Shown here piece by piece: positions 8,079 through 17,658 of a stretch of DNA of 64,000 nt (within the stretch, counting starts at the first letter, position 1; each line of letters begins with the position of its first letter). The position numbers were made by a program, and so were the translations under genes. This DNA comes from Candidatus Gastranaerophilales bacterium (lineage in GTDB: Bacteria > Cyanobacteriota > Vampirovibrionia > Gastranaerophilales > Gastranaerophilaceae), in NCBI GenBank assembly GCA_944326475.1, contig CALVEC010000003.1:104546-168545 (forward strand). Reading direction: 5' to 3'. Below the pieces are notes generated by a model that worked only from the letters and a program-made list of their open reading frames with translations, searched no databases and was not told where the DNA came from.

Positions 8079-9119
8079 ATGATTATTGTAATGGAACCCA
8101 AAGCAACAAAGGAACAAATTGATGTAGTAAAGAATAACCTTGAAAAAAAAGGGTTTAAAATTGTTTTAAACCACGGTGATGTGATGACGGTTATTGCTGC
8201 AATAGGAGATAAGCGTCTTGTTGACCCTGCTTCCATTGCTTCATTTGACGGCGTCAGAAGTGTAAAACTTATCCAGGAACCATACAAACTGGCATCACGT
8301 GAAGGAAAAGAAGAAGATACCGTTATTGAGTTTCCCAACGGCGTAAAAATCGGCGGTCTGGAAAGACCTGTTATGATGGTTGGTCCATGTTCAGTGGAAA
8401 AAGACTTTAACGGACTTTTGCGAGTAGCTGTTGCGGCGAGAGAAATGGGCTGTCAATTCTTAAGAGGCGGCGCATTTAAACCCCGTACTTCACCGTATGA
8501 GTTTCAGGGATTGGAAGAAAAAGCACTCGAATATCTTGCTATGGCGCGTGAGAAGACCGGTCTGCTTGTTGTGACGGAAGTTATGGACACAGCCGATGTG
8601 CCGCTTGTAGAGGATTATGCTGATGTTGTACAAATCGGCGCAAGAAACATGCAAAATTTCAAACTGCTTAAAGCTGTCGGAAAATGCAGCAAGCCTGTTC
8701 TTTTGAAACGCGGCGGAGCTGCAACTATACGGGAATTTTTGCTTGCTGCCGAGCATATTATGTGCAACGGCAATGAAAAAGTTATTCTCTGTGAACGCGG
8801 TATAAAGAGTTTTGATTCCACATTTACGAGAAACACGCTTGATCTTGCGGCAATTCCGATTATCAAAAAATATTCTCATCTGCCGATAATTGCAGACCCG
8901 AGCCATGGTACTGGAAGAAGATATTTAATTGAGCCGATGGCGAAAGCAGCGCTTGTTGCCGGTGCGAACGGTTTGATGATAGAAGTTCACCATGACCCTG
9001 AAAATGCATCATCAGACGGAGCGCAAAGCTTAAATATTCAGCAGTTTAAAGAAATGCAGAAGCGAATAAACAAGCTTATCGGACGAATTGACTATGACAA
9101 CCAGCATTTAAAAGCTTAA
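8079..9119 (+). CDS. aroF: 3-deoxy-7-phosphoheptulonate (DAHP) synthase, type I-beta
   Basis: 346 residues. An N-terminal ferredoxin-like (ACT-related) regulatory segment of about 75 residues is followed by the catalytic TIM barrel: MVGPCSVE, GGAFKPRTSPYEFQG, VLLKRGGAATIREF, IADPSHGTGRR and MIEVHHDPENA carry the PEP, metal and erythrose-4-phosphate ligands. The enzyme joins PEP and erythrose-4-phosphate in the first step of aromatic amino acid synthesis. The layout matches Thermotoga/Bacillus-type enzymes. AAGGAAG lies upstream of the ATG. Confidence 0.95.
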   Translation: MIIVMEPKATKEQIDVVKNNLEKKGFKIVLNHGDVMTVIAAIGDKRLVDPASIASFDGVRSVKLIQEPYKLASREGKEEDTVIEFPNGVKIGGLERPVMMVGPCSVEKDFNGLLRVAVAAREMGCQFLRGGAFKPRTSPYEFQGLEEKALEYLAMAREKTGLLVVTEVMDTADVPLVEDYADVVQIGARNMQNFKLLKAVGKCSKPVLLKRGGAATIREFLLAAEHIMCNGNEKVILCERGIKSFDSTFTRNTLDLAAIPIIKKYSHLPIIADPSHGTGRRYLIEPMAKAALVAGANGLMIEVHHDPENASSDGAQSLNIQQFKEMQKRINKLIGRIDYDNQHLKA

Positions 9120-9125
9120 TAAAAA

Positions 9126-9157
9126 AAATCCTCCCTGATGAAGCGGAGGATTTTTTT
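9126..9157 (+). terminator. Rho-independent terminator after aroF
   Basis: AAATCCTCC and GGAGGATTT pair around a 10-nt loop, followed by a run of T. Confidence 0.9.
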
Positions 9158-9254
9158 ATAAAAAATAATTCAAAAAGACGATTTTTTCACAAAAAATTAA
9201 ATATCTGAAAACTTTCTGCCGACGTCATAACTATATACACATACTGAGGTAGGC

Positions 9255-10916
9255 ATGCTAGAGCAGAAAGACTTAACCCGTGCACAATCAAATAAAGTAA
9301 CAGAGGATGTTTCAAGACTTTTGGAGCTTGCGAGACGCTCTCATGAAAAATATCTGATAAGAAATAACAACGCAGATTTGTCAAATGCGGTTGATTATTA
9401 TATACGTGCTATTAAACAAAACCCGTCAATTCCTGAAACTTATTACAGACTTGCGAGTTTGTTATGGGAAAACGGACAAATATCCCTTGAATCAGCTATA
9501 GAGCAGTGCAAAACTGCTATAAATATTGATCCCAAAAACCCCAATGCCCATATTTATACGGGATATTTTCTCCGGCTTGCCAACAAATTTGATGAAGCGG
9601 AAAAAGAGCTTAAAAGCGCTATCAAGCTTAATCCTATTGCTGCAGCAAGACCGCGCCTTATTCTTGCCGCGCTGCTGTACGAAAAAATAAATTCTGCAAA
9701 ACCGTCTTTTGTGGAATTTGTAAAAATGGTTTACTACGCTTGTTCCGGATGTTTGACCGTTTTATGGGATTTCCCTTCAATAAAAATGCTTTATAAAAAC
9801 ATTACAGATGATTCAAAAGTGCTCTGGTATAACGCTTGCGGAACTCTTTTTGAAAAATTCAGAAATAACAGTCTTGCTGTCAGAACCTATGACGACGCGG
9901 CGGAAAAGACAGGACGCAATGAATTTTTCTACCACAAAATAGGTGACATTTGCGTAAAGGAAAATGCACCCGAGATTGCTCTTGATGCATACAGAAAAGT
10001 GCTTGAATCGCAGCCATATGACAGGGAAGCGCTTTTAAAAACCGCCACAATTATACAAACGTATTTCTCATCTGAGACGGATACGGCAATTGACTGTTAT
10101 ACAAAACTTATTGAGGTTGAACCTTCAAACGATAAGGTATATTATGAACTCGGGCATTTGTATTTGCAGAAAGGCAATTATCTAAGTGCCGTAAATGCCT
10201 TTAATTATGCTTTGGATTTTGATGAAGAAAATCCTTTTTATCATAACAGCCTTGCCTTTGCTCTTGTACAGCTTGACCAGTATGACGATGCGATAGAGCA
10301 CTATCAAAAAGCTATAAATATCAACCCGGATCCGATTTGGACATCTATTGTCTGTCAGGCGCTCGGGTCGGTTTATCTGGAAATAAAAGAAAATCCGGAA
10401 GCTGCAATTGTGCTCTACCAGACAGCGAGTGTTTTAAATCCCCAGTCTGCGGATTGTCATATTTCAATAGGTGATTTATTCTTTTCCCAGGAGGATTATG
10501 AAAATGCGATAAAAGCCTACTGTGATGCTATAAAAATTGACCCTGAAAATGCAAAAGCTTACGGAAAATGCGGTATGGCTCTGTGGGAAAACGATTTTCT
10601 TGAAGAAGCAATAGTTGCATATAACAAAGCTATAACAATTGACCCGGAATACGCCATTGCTTACAACAATCTCGGAGTTATCTATCTTGACGGAATCGGA
10701 AATGTCAAAGAGGCGGCAAGACTGTTTGAAAAATCGATTGAAATAAATCCGGAATATACTCTGGCAAATTTCAATCTTGCGAGAGCCTGCCAGGCAATGG
10801 GCGATTTAACCGAAGCTGCAGAGCATTACCAAAAGGCGCTTGAACTTAATAAAACATCCCATGATATAGACGAAGATGACATAATTACTCGTCTTCACAG
10901 GTTGTTTGAGGTTTAA
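9255..10916 (+). CDS. TPR-repeat protein
   Basis: 553 residues composed largely of tetratricopeptide repeats. Clear units with the W/Y-G-A-F-Y-A-P pattern occur from about residue 50, for example AIEHYQKAININPDP, AIKAYCDAIKIDPENAKAYG and AIVAYNKAITIDPEYAIAYNNLG. No signal peptide and no membrane helix apart from a hydrophobic stretch near residue 160-175 inside a repeat. TPR proteins are scaffolds for protein complexes; the partner is unknown. GAGG lies 7 nt before the ATG. The dgt gene starts eight bases after the stop, so the two are probably co-transcribed. Confidence 0.85.
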   Translation: MLEQKDLTRAQSNKVTEDVSRLLELARRSHEKYLIRNNNADLSNAVDYYIRAIKQNPSIPETYYRLASLLWENGQISLESAIEQCKTAINIDPKNPNAHIYTGYFLRLANKFDEAEKELKSAIKLNPIAAARPRLILAALLYEKINSAKPSFVEFVKMVYYACSGCLTVLWDFPSIKMLYKNITDDSKVLWYNACGTLFEKFRNNSLAVRTYDDAAEKTGRNEFFYHKIGDICVKENAPEIALDAYRKVLESQPYDREALLKTATIIQTYFSSETDTAIDCYTKLIEVEPSNDKVYYELGHLYLQKGNYLSAVNAFNYALDFDEENPFYHNSLAFALVQLDQYDDAIEHYQKAININPDPIWTSIVCQALGSVYLEIKENPEAAIVLYQTASVLNPQSADCHISIGDLFFSQEDYENAIKAYCDAIKIDPENAKAYGKCGMALWENDFLEEAIVAYNKAITIDPEYAIAYNNLGVIYLDGIGNVKEAARLFEKSIEINPEYTLANFNLARACQAMGDLTEAAEHYQKALELNKTSHDIDEDDIITRLHRLFEV

Positions 10917-10923
10917 ACCATAT

Positions 10924-11988
10924 ATGAACGGGAGTTTGAGTTACAAAATCAGAGAAGAAATCGAAAAAAAAGAACTTGATTTTTTAAGTCCCTATGCTGC
11001 AAAAAGCGCCTTATCAAGAGGCAGAGCAAAAGAAGAAATGCGATGCCCGATACGTACGGATTTTCAGCGGGACAAAGACAGAATTATCCACAGTAAAGCA
11101 TTCAGACGTCTTAAACATAAGACTCAGGTGTTTTTCTCGCCGACAAATGACCACTACAGAACGAGAATGACTCACACGCTGGAGGTTTCTCAAATAGCAA
11201 GAACGATTGCAAGAGCGTTGGACTTAAATGAAGATTTGGCGGAAGCTGTTTCTCTCGGACATGACCTCGGGCATACTCCGTTCGGTCACAGCGGTGAAGA
11301 AGTCCTTAATGAAATTATGCCGGAGGGGTTCAGGCACAGCGAGCACAGCGTAAGAGTTGTTACAACAATTGAAAATTTGAACCTGACCCAAGAGACTATA
11401 GACGGAATCAAAAATCATTCAGGCTCCTTAAAAATTGAAAGTCCTGCTTTTACACTGGAAGGCAAAATAGTAAAACTTTCAGACAAAATTGCATATATAA
11501 ATCATGACATTGACGACGCAATAAGAGCCGGAATAATTAAAGAATCGGACTTGCCGGAAGATTGTACAAGCTATTTTTCACTCGACAGAAGCGAAAGAAT
11601 TACAAAAATGCTTGTGGATATTATCGAAAACAGCAAAGGCAAAGACAGAATATCTATGTCCGAGGAAACTTTTTTCTATCTCGACAAGCTACGCACGTGG
11701 ATGTTTAGCAATGTATACACAAACCATATTGCTAAACACGAAGAAAATAAGGTCTACGGTATAATCAGGGCACTTTTTGAATTTTACGAAAGAGAACTGG
11801 AAAGCCATGTGAAAGACGGCAGCGAAGAATCTTTAAAAAGAACTGTTTGCGACTATATTGCCGGGATGACGGACAGATATGCAATCCAGAAATACAAAGA
11901 AATATTTATACCGCAGTCTATTCAAAATTCGCACAGCGACGAGTTTTTATTTACTTTGGCTGAAATAAACGGGCTTGTGCTTAATTAA
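10924..11988 (+). CDS. dgt: Deoxyguanosinetriphosphate triphosphohydrolase-like HD protein
   Basis: 354 residues from ATG 10924; a TTG at 10906 would add six residues overlapping the previous gene. The HD-domain motifs are RLKHKTQVF, RMTHTLEVSQIART (first His), GHDLGHTPFGH (HD pair) and NHDIDDAIRAG (final Asp). Dgt-type enzymes cleave dNTPs to the nucleoside and triphosphate, controlling the dNTP pool. The N-terminus (FLSPYAAKSALSRGR) matches the short bacterial Dgt class. It is followed by the lipid A genes, with a 115-nt gap that includes the lpxD start region. Confidence 0.93.
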   Translation: MNGSLSYKIREEIEKKELDFLSPYAAKSALSRGRAKEEMRCPIRTDFQRDKDRIIHSKAFRRLKHKTQVFFSPTNDHYRTRMTHTLEVSQIARTIARALDLNEDLAEAVSLGHDLGHTPFGHSGEEVLNEIMPEGFRHSEHSVRVVTTIENLNLTQETIDGIKNHSGSLKIESPAFTLEGKIVKLSDKIAYINHDIDDAIRAGIIKESDLPEDCTSYFSLDRSERITKMLVDIIENSKGKDRISMSEETFFYLDKLRTWMFSNVYTNHIAKHEENKVYGIIRALFEFYERELESHVKDGSEESLKRTVCDYIAGMTDRYAIQKYKEIFIPQSIQNSHSDEFLFTLAEINGLVLN

Positions 11989-12103
11989 CAGCCATTTTAT
12001 AACTCAAATATAATGCCGGATTGTAAAATAATGTTTAACTTTTTTGATAATTTTTCGTATGCGTATTAAAATGAGGAAAAGTATTTTAAATAGGAGTAAT
12101 AAA

Positions 12104-13192
12104 ATGAGAACATACAGAGTGGAGGAAATAGCGGAAATCGTAGGAGGTATTTTAACAAAGGTCTCTGATGCTGAAATTAAAAAGCTTATGCCGCCTCTCC
12201 TTGCTGATGAAGAAACGCTTGCGCTCGCACTTTCGGAAGAAGAAATAGAAAATCTTGCAAAAACAAAGGCAAAAGCGGCTCTTGTTCCGCTTGGCGTGAA
12301 TATGGAGCATATTTCAACCATTGAAGTTGAAAGACCTAGACTTGCAATGATGAAGCTTCTTCACCTGTTCTATAATGCTCCTGACGCCCCGGTCGGGGTT
12401 CACCCGAGTGCATATATCCATCCGGAAGCAGTTCTCGGTGAAAATGTTTCAATCGGACCGAATGTTTTTGTCGGCAGAGGCTCAAAAATCGGGAACAATT
12501 CCAAACTTCTTGCAAACTGCTACGTCGGCAGAAATTGTACGGTGGGCGAAAGCTGCTTGTTCCATCCCGGCTGCAAAATCGGTGACAACTCTACAATCGG
12601 CAACCGTGTAATCTTTCAGCATAATGTTTCAATAGGTGCTGACGGTTTCAGCTTTGTTACGGAGAATCCGGATGTAATTGAACAGGCAAGAAAAGAGGGT
12701 GCTGTTGTAGAGCAAAATACAAAACAAAAAGTCTATAAAATTCCATCAATCGGCGGTGTTGTAATTGAAGATGATGTAGAAATCGGGGCGAATAGCTGCG
12801 TTGACAAAGGTACTATTGAAAATACGGTTGTCGGTGCGCAGACAAAAATTGACGACCTCGTTATGATTGGTCACAATTGCAAAATCGGTAAAGCCTGCAT
12901 GATTGTTTCGCAAGTCGGTATAGCAGGCAGTTGCAAAATCGGTGACAGAGTTGTTATTGCCGGTCAAGCCGGACTTGCTGACCACCTTGAAATAGGAAGC
13001 GATTCTATTATTATGGCAAAAGCAGGGGTCACAAAAAGTTTCCCTGAAAAATCCATTATCATCGGTGCTCCGGCTGTTCCGAGAAAAGATTTTATTAAAC
13101 AGTTGAAAACAATGAAAATGGCGGAAGAAATGGTGCAAAAATTCAAAAAATATGAGCATCTTCTCGATTCGCTTGTAAACCAGGAAGACTAA
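12104..13192 (+). CDS. lpxD: UDP-3-O-acylglucosamine N-acyltransferase
   Basis: 362 residues from ATG 12104, which has TAGGAG seven nt upstream; longer in-frame starts lack this. The N-terminal uridine-binding domain (about 1-95) leads into a left-handed beta helix of hexapeptide repeats (VLGENVSIGPNVFVGRGS...). HNVSIGADGFSF carries the catalytic His region. A 30-residue loop (NPDVIEQARKEGAVVEQ...) interrupts the helix as in other LpxD proteins. It transfers a hydroxyacyl chain to the 2-amino group of UDP-acylglucosamine in lipid A synthesis. lpxC starts two nt after its stop. Confidence 0.95.
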   Translation: MRTYRVEEIAEIVGGILTKVSDAEIKKLMPPLLADEETLALALSEEEIENLAKTKAKAALVPLGVNMEHISTIEVERPRLAMMKLLHLFYNAPDAPVGVHPSAYIHPEAVLGENVSIGPNVFVGRGSKIGNNSKLLANCYVGRNCTVGESCLFHPGCKIGDNSTIGNRVIFQHNVSIGADGFSFVTENPDVIEQARKEGAVVEQNTKQKVYKIPSIGGVVIEDDVEIGANSCVDKGTIENTVVGAQTKIDDLVMIGHNCKIGKACMIVSQVGIAGSCKIGDRVVIAGQAGLADHLEIGSDSIIMAKAGVTKSFPEKSIIIGAPAVPRKDFIKQLKTMKMAEEMVQKFKKYEHLLDSLVNQED

Positions 13193-13194
13193 TT

Positions 13195-14016
13195 ATGGAA
13201 ACAGCACTAAATGAAATTGAAATATCATCAGTAAGCCTGATGTCAGGTATTGAATGTACAGCGAGGGTTGTACCGTCTGTTGAACAAGGAATAAGATTCC
13301 ATTATAGAGGACAGACCGTTCAGGCATGTCTTGAAAATGTTGTCTCAACAGAGCATTGTACGGTTATCGGGAATAAAGATGTTCAAATTGTTTTGATTGA
13401 ACATTTTATGGCTGCGTGTGCTATCTGCAATGTTACTGCGATAGACGTATTTTTAACCCACTATGAAATGCCTATTTTGGACGGCAGTTCAAAAGAATGG
13501 ATTGAATTGTTCGGAAAACTCGGATACAAACCGATGAGTCCTGAGGAAATTGTAAACAATAATCAAAAAATGAAATTTGAACCGGCTGTATATCTTAACG
13601 GTAAGACACACCTTGCTGTTGTTCCTTCAGATGATTTCAGGGTTTCCTACAGCGTAAACTACCGCCATCCGGAATTATCTAACAGGTGGGTTGAACTGAC
13701 GCCTGAGAACTTGAATGAAATTATTGAAGCCAGAACATTCGGATATTTGAAAGAACTGGAAATGATGCAGGCTGCGGGTTACGGACGCGGCGCCACTATT
13801 GATAATACAGTAGGTATGACTGATGACGGATATACGACAGAACTGAGAAGCGCTTATGAACCGGCTAAACACAAGATACTTGATCTTATCGGTGATTTTT
13901 ACCTGACCGGTATAAATCCTCTTACGCTCGGGGCGCAGTTTATAGCAAAAGAAGCAGGTCATACGGTGCATGTAAAAACCGCGAAAATATTAAAAGAATA
14001 TATAAACAGGACTTAG
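13195..14016 (+). CDS. lpxC: UDP-3-O-acyl-N-acetylglucosamine deacetylase
   Basis: 273 residues. Zinc ligands and catalytic residues are visible in IEHFMAAC (first His), KHKILDLIGD (second His and Asp) and KEAGHTVH (catalytic His). HYEMPILDGSSKEW and ARTFGYLKELE are standard LpxC motifs. The enzyme performs the committed deacetylation in lipid A synthesis. The stop-to-start spacing with lpxD is two nt, so translation is probably coupled. In this lineage it is not fused to FabZ, which is a separate gene directly downstream. Confidence 0.95.
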   Translation: METALNEIEISSVSLMSGIECTARVVPSVEQGIRFHYRGQTVQACLENVVSTEHCTVIGNKDVQIVLIEHFMAACAICNVTAIDVFLTHYEMPILDGSSKEWIELFGKLGYKPMSPEEIVNNNQKMKFEPAVYLNGKTHLAVVPSDDFRVSYSVNYRHPELSNRWVELTPENLNEIIEARTFGYLKELEMMQAAGYGRGATIDNTVGMTDDGYTTELRSAYEPAKHKILDLIGDFYLTGINPLTLGAQFIAKEAGHTVHVKTAKILKEYINRT

Positions 14017-14034
14017 GATATAGGAGATATAAAG

Positions 14035-14484
14035 ATGGAAAATACATCAGAACAAACACTTCAGTTCGACATAATGCAGATTATGGAAATGCTTCCGCAT
14101 CGCTATCCTTTTTTGCTTGTAGACCGCATTACAGAATGTGTTCCCGGCAAATATTGTAAAGGATACAAAAATCTTACGATGAATGAAGCCTTTTTCCAGG
14201 GTCATTTCCCGGGAAATCCTATTATGCCGGGCGTTTTGCAGGCAGAAGCTCTTGCTCAGGTTGGCGCAGGAGTGCTTTTAACATTGCCTGAATATAAAGG
14301 AAAGCTTTTTGTATATGCAGGTATAGATAACTGCCGTTTCAAGAGCATGGTGCGCCCCGGAGACAGGCTGGATATGACTGTAGAACTTGTAAAGGCAAAA
14401 GGTCCGGTTGTTAAAGCCCACGGAAAAGCTTATGTAGGCGAAAAACTTGCAGCAGAAGCCGATATGATTTTTTCAGTTGTGTAA
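14035..14484 (+). CDS. fabZ: 3-hydroxyacyl-ACP dehydratase
   Basis: 149 residues with a single hot-dog fold. MLPHRYPFLLVDRI supplies the catalytic His and FFQGHFPGNPIMPGVLQAEA the catalytic Glu. It dehydrates 3-hydroxyacyl-ACP in fatty acid elongation, drawing on the same substrates that LpxA and LpxD use for lipid A. AGGAG precedes the ATG. lpxA starts 29 nt downstream. Placement between lpxC and lpxA matches many Gram-negatives and cyanobacteria. Confidence 0.96.
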   Translation: MENTSEQTLQFDIMQIMEMLPHRYPFLLVDRITECVPGKYCKGYKNLTMNEAFFQGHFPGNPIMPGVLQAEALAQVGAGVLLTLPEYKGKLFVYAGIDNCRFKSMVRPGDRLDMTVELVKAKGPVVKAHGKAYVGEKLAAEADMIFSVV

Positions 14485-14513
14485 CTGATTATACACCGGA
14501 ATTGGAGATAAAA

Positions 14514-15302
14514 ATGATAGACAAAAGAGCGATAATTGCAGATGATGCACAAATCGGCAGCAATGTTACAATTGGTGCAAATGCTGTCATAGGTGAAAAT
14601 GTAAAACTTGGAGATAATGTAATTATAATGCCTAACGCATACCTTGAGCACTGTGAAATCGGAGACGGAACAATTATTTCTCCGTTTGCAAGTATCGGTA
14701 CGGCACCGCAGGATTTGGGGTACAAAAACGAACCGACAAAATCGATTATCGGAAAAAATTGTATCATAAAAGAATATGCGACCGTAAACAGAGCTTCTGG
14801 TGAAGGTAATGCAACCGTTGTCGGCAATAAGTGCATGCTGATGACCAGTTCTCACGTTGCTCATAACTGCGTGCTTGAAGACGAAGTTATAATGGCTAAC
14901 CTGGCAACAATAGGCGGTCATTGTCACGTTGGTTTCGGGGCATTTTTGGGCGGAATGAGTGTATTTCACCAGAATGTGAGAATAGGTGAAATGTGTATTG
15001 TAAGCGGTTTTTCAGCGGCAAGAATGGATGTACTTCCGTATTGCAAGGGAGAAGGAAGACCTCCGATTCCGCACGGAATAAACTCAATCGGTCTTAAACG
15101 CCGCGGTATAGAGGCAGATATAAGGGCGCATCTAAAAGAAGCTCTTAAAATTTTAAAATCCGGTGAATACACTATATCGAAGGCTTGTGACGTTATTGAA
15201 CAAAATGTTGAGCAAGACGAATATGTAAAAAAATTCGTTCAATTTATAAGAGAATCCAAACGCGGTATTACTCTGCGCAAAGCTGAAAATACTATGTGCT
15301 AA
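14514..15302 (+). CDS. lpxA: UDP-N-acetylglucosamine O-acyltransferase
   Basis: 262 residues from ATG 14514, preceded by GGAGATAAAA; an in-frame TTG at 14502 would include the Shine-Dalgarno itself. Hexapeptide repeats fill residues 5-180 (IIADDAQIGSNVTIGANAVIGENV). The catalytic His lies in LMTSSHVAHNCVLED. The C-terminal helical domain starts near HGINSIGLKRRGI. It catalyses the first acylation of UDP-GlcNAc in lipid A synthesis. lpxB, usually next, is not in this window; lysA follows a terminator instead. Confidence 0.95.
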   Translation: MIDKRAIIADDAQIGSNVTIGANAVIGENVKLGDNVIIMPNAYLEHCEIGDGTIISPFASIGTAPQDLGYKNEPTKSIIGKNCIIKEYATVNRASGEGNATVVGNKCMLMTSSHVAHNCVLEDEVIMANLATIGGHCHVGFGAFLGGMSVFHQNVRIGEMCIVSGFSAARMDVLPYCKGEGRPPIPHGINSIGLKRRGIEADIRAHLKEALKILKSGEYTISKACDVIEQNVEQDEYVKKFVQFIRESKRGITLRKAENTMC

Positions 15303-15327
15303 GCGTTTGCAGCTCAAATTTCAAAAG

Positions 15328-15356
15328 GCGGCGCTAAATATATTCGCCGCTTTTTT
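15328..15356 (+). terminator. Rho-independent terminator after lpxA
   Basis: GCGGCG and CGCCGC pair around an 11-nt loop, followed by six T. Confidence 0.88.
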
Positions 15357-15398
15357 GTTTTTTATGTTAAAATTGACAAAAACGATAATGAGGACTAT

Positions 15399-16721
15399 AT
15401 GACAGCAAATCAATCTTTAAAGCCAATAACAACCAGAATAAATGAAAAGGGAAATCTTGAAATAGGCGGCTGCGATACTGTTGAACTTGCAGATAAGTAC
15501 GGAACACCGCTTTATGTCTATGATGAAGCGACAATAAGGACTATTGCAAATGAATATAAACAGGCGTTTAGTGCATATAAAAATATAAACATGCTGTTTG
15601 CGGCAAAGGCTTTTATGACCAAAGCTATCGCAAAAATCATGGATTCTGAAGGGTTTGGTTTTGATTTAGTTTCAGGCGGTGAAATTTATACGGTTTACAG
15701 CGCCGGTATAGACCTGTCTAAAAGTCTTTTTAACGGAAATAACAAGTCATACGAAGAACTGGAAATGGCTGTTGAACTTGGTGTCGGAAAAATTTCCGTT
15801 GATAATTTTCTTGAACTTGCACTATTGAACAATGCGGCAAAGGCAAAGAACAAAACAGTGGAGATTCTTTTAAGGGTTACGCCGGGCATTGAATGTCATA
15901 CTCACGAATATATTCAAACAGGGCATCTCGATTCAAAATTCGGTTTTGATTTAACTCAGGTAAATGATGCTGTTGAATTGATTTTAGATGAGTATAAAAA
16001 CCTTAAACTCGTCGGTGTCCATGCCCATATAGGCTCACAGATTTTTGAAACACAAATTTATTATGATGAAGTTGAGGTTTTATTGAAAGAAATTTCTTTA
16101 ATTCAGGAAAAATTTAACATAAAACTTGAGCATATAAATCTTGGCGGCGGACTTGGCATAAAATACACAGATTCTGATTGTCCTCCGTCGGTTAATGAAA
16201 TTGCCGACAAAATCATCGCAAGCGTACATGAAAATTCTAAAAAATACGGAATTGAAGAACCGCACATATACATAGAACCCGGAAGGAGTATAGTCGGGAC
16301 TGCGGGTGTTTCGTTATATACCGTGGGCAGTTCAAAACAGGTGCCCAAAGGTAAGAAATATGTCGCAGTGGACGGCGGTATGGCTGACAATCCGCGCCCG
16401 AGTCTTTATCAGGCTGTTTATACGGCGGATGCTGCAAACAAACCGGATGATGAAAAAACAGAAACGGTAACTATAGCAGGCAGATTCTGTGAATCCGGAG
16501 ATATTTTAATAAAAGATATAACGCTGCCTCCTCTTGAAGAAGGCGATGTACTTTGCATATATAATACCGGTGCATACGGATATTCCATGTCAAGTAATTA
16601 CAATCGCGTGCTTAAACCGGCTGCGGTACTTGTAAATAACTCACAATCTGATATTATAGTAGATAGAGAGAACTATGAGCACCTTGTGTCGCTCGATAGA
16701 ATACCGGACAGACTGAAATAG
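15399..16721 (+). CDS. lysA: Diaminopimelate decarboxylase
   Basis: 440 residues of the fold-III PLP family. The PLP lysine sits in NMLFAAKAFMTKAI; HAHIGSQIFE, LGGGLGIKY and EPGRSIVGTAG bind PLP phosphate and ring. CESGDIL near residue 367 holds the active-site Cys contributed across the dimer. It converts meso-diaminopimelate to lysine, the last step of lysine synthesis. GAGG lies upstream of the ATG. The gene begins a run with cdaA and eda. Confidence 0.95.
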   Translation: MTANQSLKPITTRINEKGNLEIGGCDTVELADKYGTPLYVYDEATIRTIANEYKQAFSAYKNINMLFAAKAFMTKAIAKIMDSEGFGFDLVSGGEIYTVYSAGIDLSKSLFNGNNKSYEELEMAVELGVGKISVDNFLELALLNNAAKAKNKTVEILLRVTPGIECHTHEYIQTGHLDSKFGFDLTQVNDAVELILDEYKNLKLVGVHAHIGSQIFETQIYYDEVEVLLKEISLIQEKFNIKLEHINLGGGLGIKYTDSDCPPSVNEIADKIIASVHENSKKYGIEEPHIYIEPGRSIVGTAGVSLYTVGSSKQVPKGKKYVAVDGGMADNPRPSLYQAVYTADAANKPDDEKTETVTIAGRFCESGDILIKDITLPPLEEGDVLCIYNTGAYGYSMSSNYNRVLKPAAVLVNNSQSDIIVDRENYEHLVSLDRIPDRLK

Positions 16722-16740
16722 CAGAATAAAAGGATTTACG

Positions 16741-17658
16741 GTGATAGGAGAAATTAAAGATATATTAGTGTCTCAACTTCAAACGATTAACTGGTCGTTT
16801 ACTTTAACGAACGTATCTGAAGTTCTTGTTATCTTTTTGATTCTCTTTGTTATCTACAAAAAATTTATAAAAGGCACGCAGTCGGAAAAACTTGTTAAAG
16901 GTATATTTATACTGCTTTTAACCTGGTTGTTCAGTGAATTTTTGATAAAAATTAATCTTCAAATTCTCGGTGTTTTCTTAAGAACTATGATAAATATTAT
17001 CATGTTTGGTGCTGTTATTATTTTCCAGCCGGAAATAAGAAAATTTCTCGGTTATCTTGGGCAATCAAATTTCTTTAATAATACGTTTTTTGGCAAGAAA
17101 GAAACAAAGCATATTAAAAAAGTAAATGTTATAAAAGAGCTGATTGAGTCTGTAAAATATTTGTCAAAGACAAAAACGGGTGCTTTAATGGTTCTGGAAC
17201 GTTCAGATGAAGCCAATACATACTCGGATGTCGGAACACAAATTGACGGAATATTGTCTACAGAGCTTATTTTGACACTGTTTCACCCTAACACTCCGCT
17301 TCATGACGGAGCTGTGGTGATTGCGGATGAAAAGATAAAGTCAGCAGGTGTTCTTTTGCCGTTGACGGAAGATCCGAAACTTAGCTGGAAATACGGAACA
17401 CGTCACAGGGCAGCGATTGGGATGAGTGAAGTTTCTGATTCAGCATGTCTTGTCGTATCGGAAGAAACAGGTGATATTTCCATTGCGCTGGACGGTACTT
17501 TAAAAAAATATGAAGACATTACAACCCTTAAACATGACCTTGAGATTCTGCTTGGTTATTCAGAAGATGACGAGGTCGAAGAAAACAAAACAATGTTTAA
17601 CTTCATAAAAATAAAAACAAAAAAACAAAATACTCAAAACGATAAGCTGGCAAAATGA
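16741..17658 (+). CDS. cdaA: Diadenylate cyclase (c-di-AMP synthase), CdaA type
   Basis: 305 residues starting with GTG at 16741. Three N-terminal membrane helices (about 25-42, 52-70, 75-95) precede the DisA_N cyclase domain. HDGAVVIADEKI and the RHRAAIGMSE motif are the nucleotide-binding signatures. It makes c-di-AMP from two ATP at the inner membrane, a signal for cell wall and potassium homeostasis. The usual partners cdaR and glmM are not adjacent. A long Lys/Asn-rich C-terminal tail follows. The stop overlaps the start of eda by ATGA. Confidence 0.94.
   Translation: MIGEIKDILVSQLQTINWSFTLTNVSEVLVIFLILFVIYKKFIKGTQSEKLVKGIFILLLTWLFSEFLIKINLQILGVFLRTMINIIMFGAVIIFQPEIRKFLGYLGQSNFFNNTFFGKKETKHIKKVNVIKELIESVKYLSKTKTGALMVLERSDEANTYSDVGTQIDGILSTELILTLFHPNTPLHDGAVVIADEKIKSAGVLLPLTEDPKLSWKYGTRHRAAIGMSEVSDSACLVVSEETGDISIALDGTLKKYEDITTLKHDLEILLGYSEDDEVEENKTMFNFIKIKTKKQNTQNDKLAK

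Noticed and set aside
14514..15399. lpxB following lpxA
   Set aside because: A terminator and lysA follow; no LpxB sequence is present in the window.
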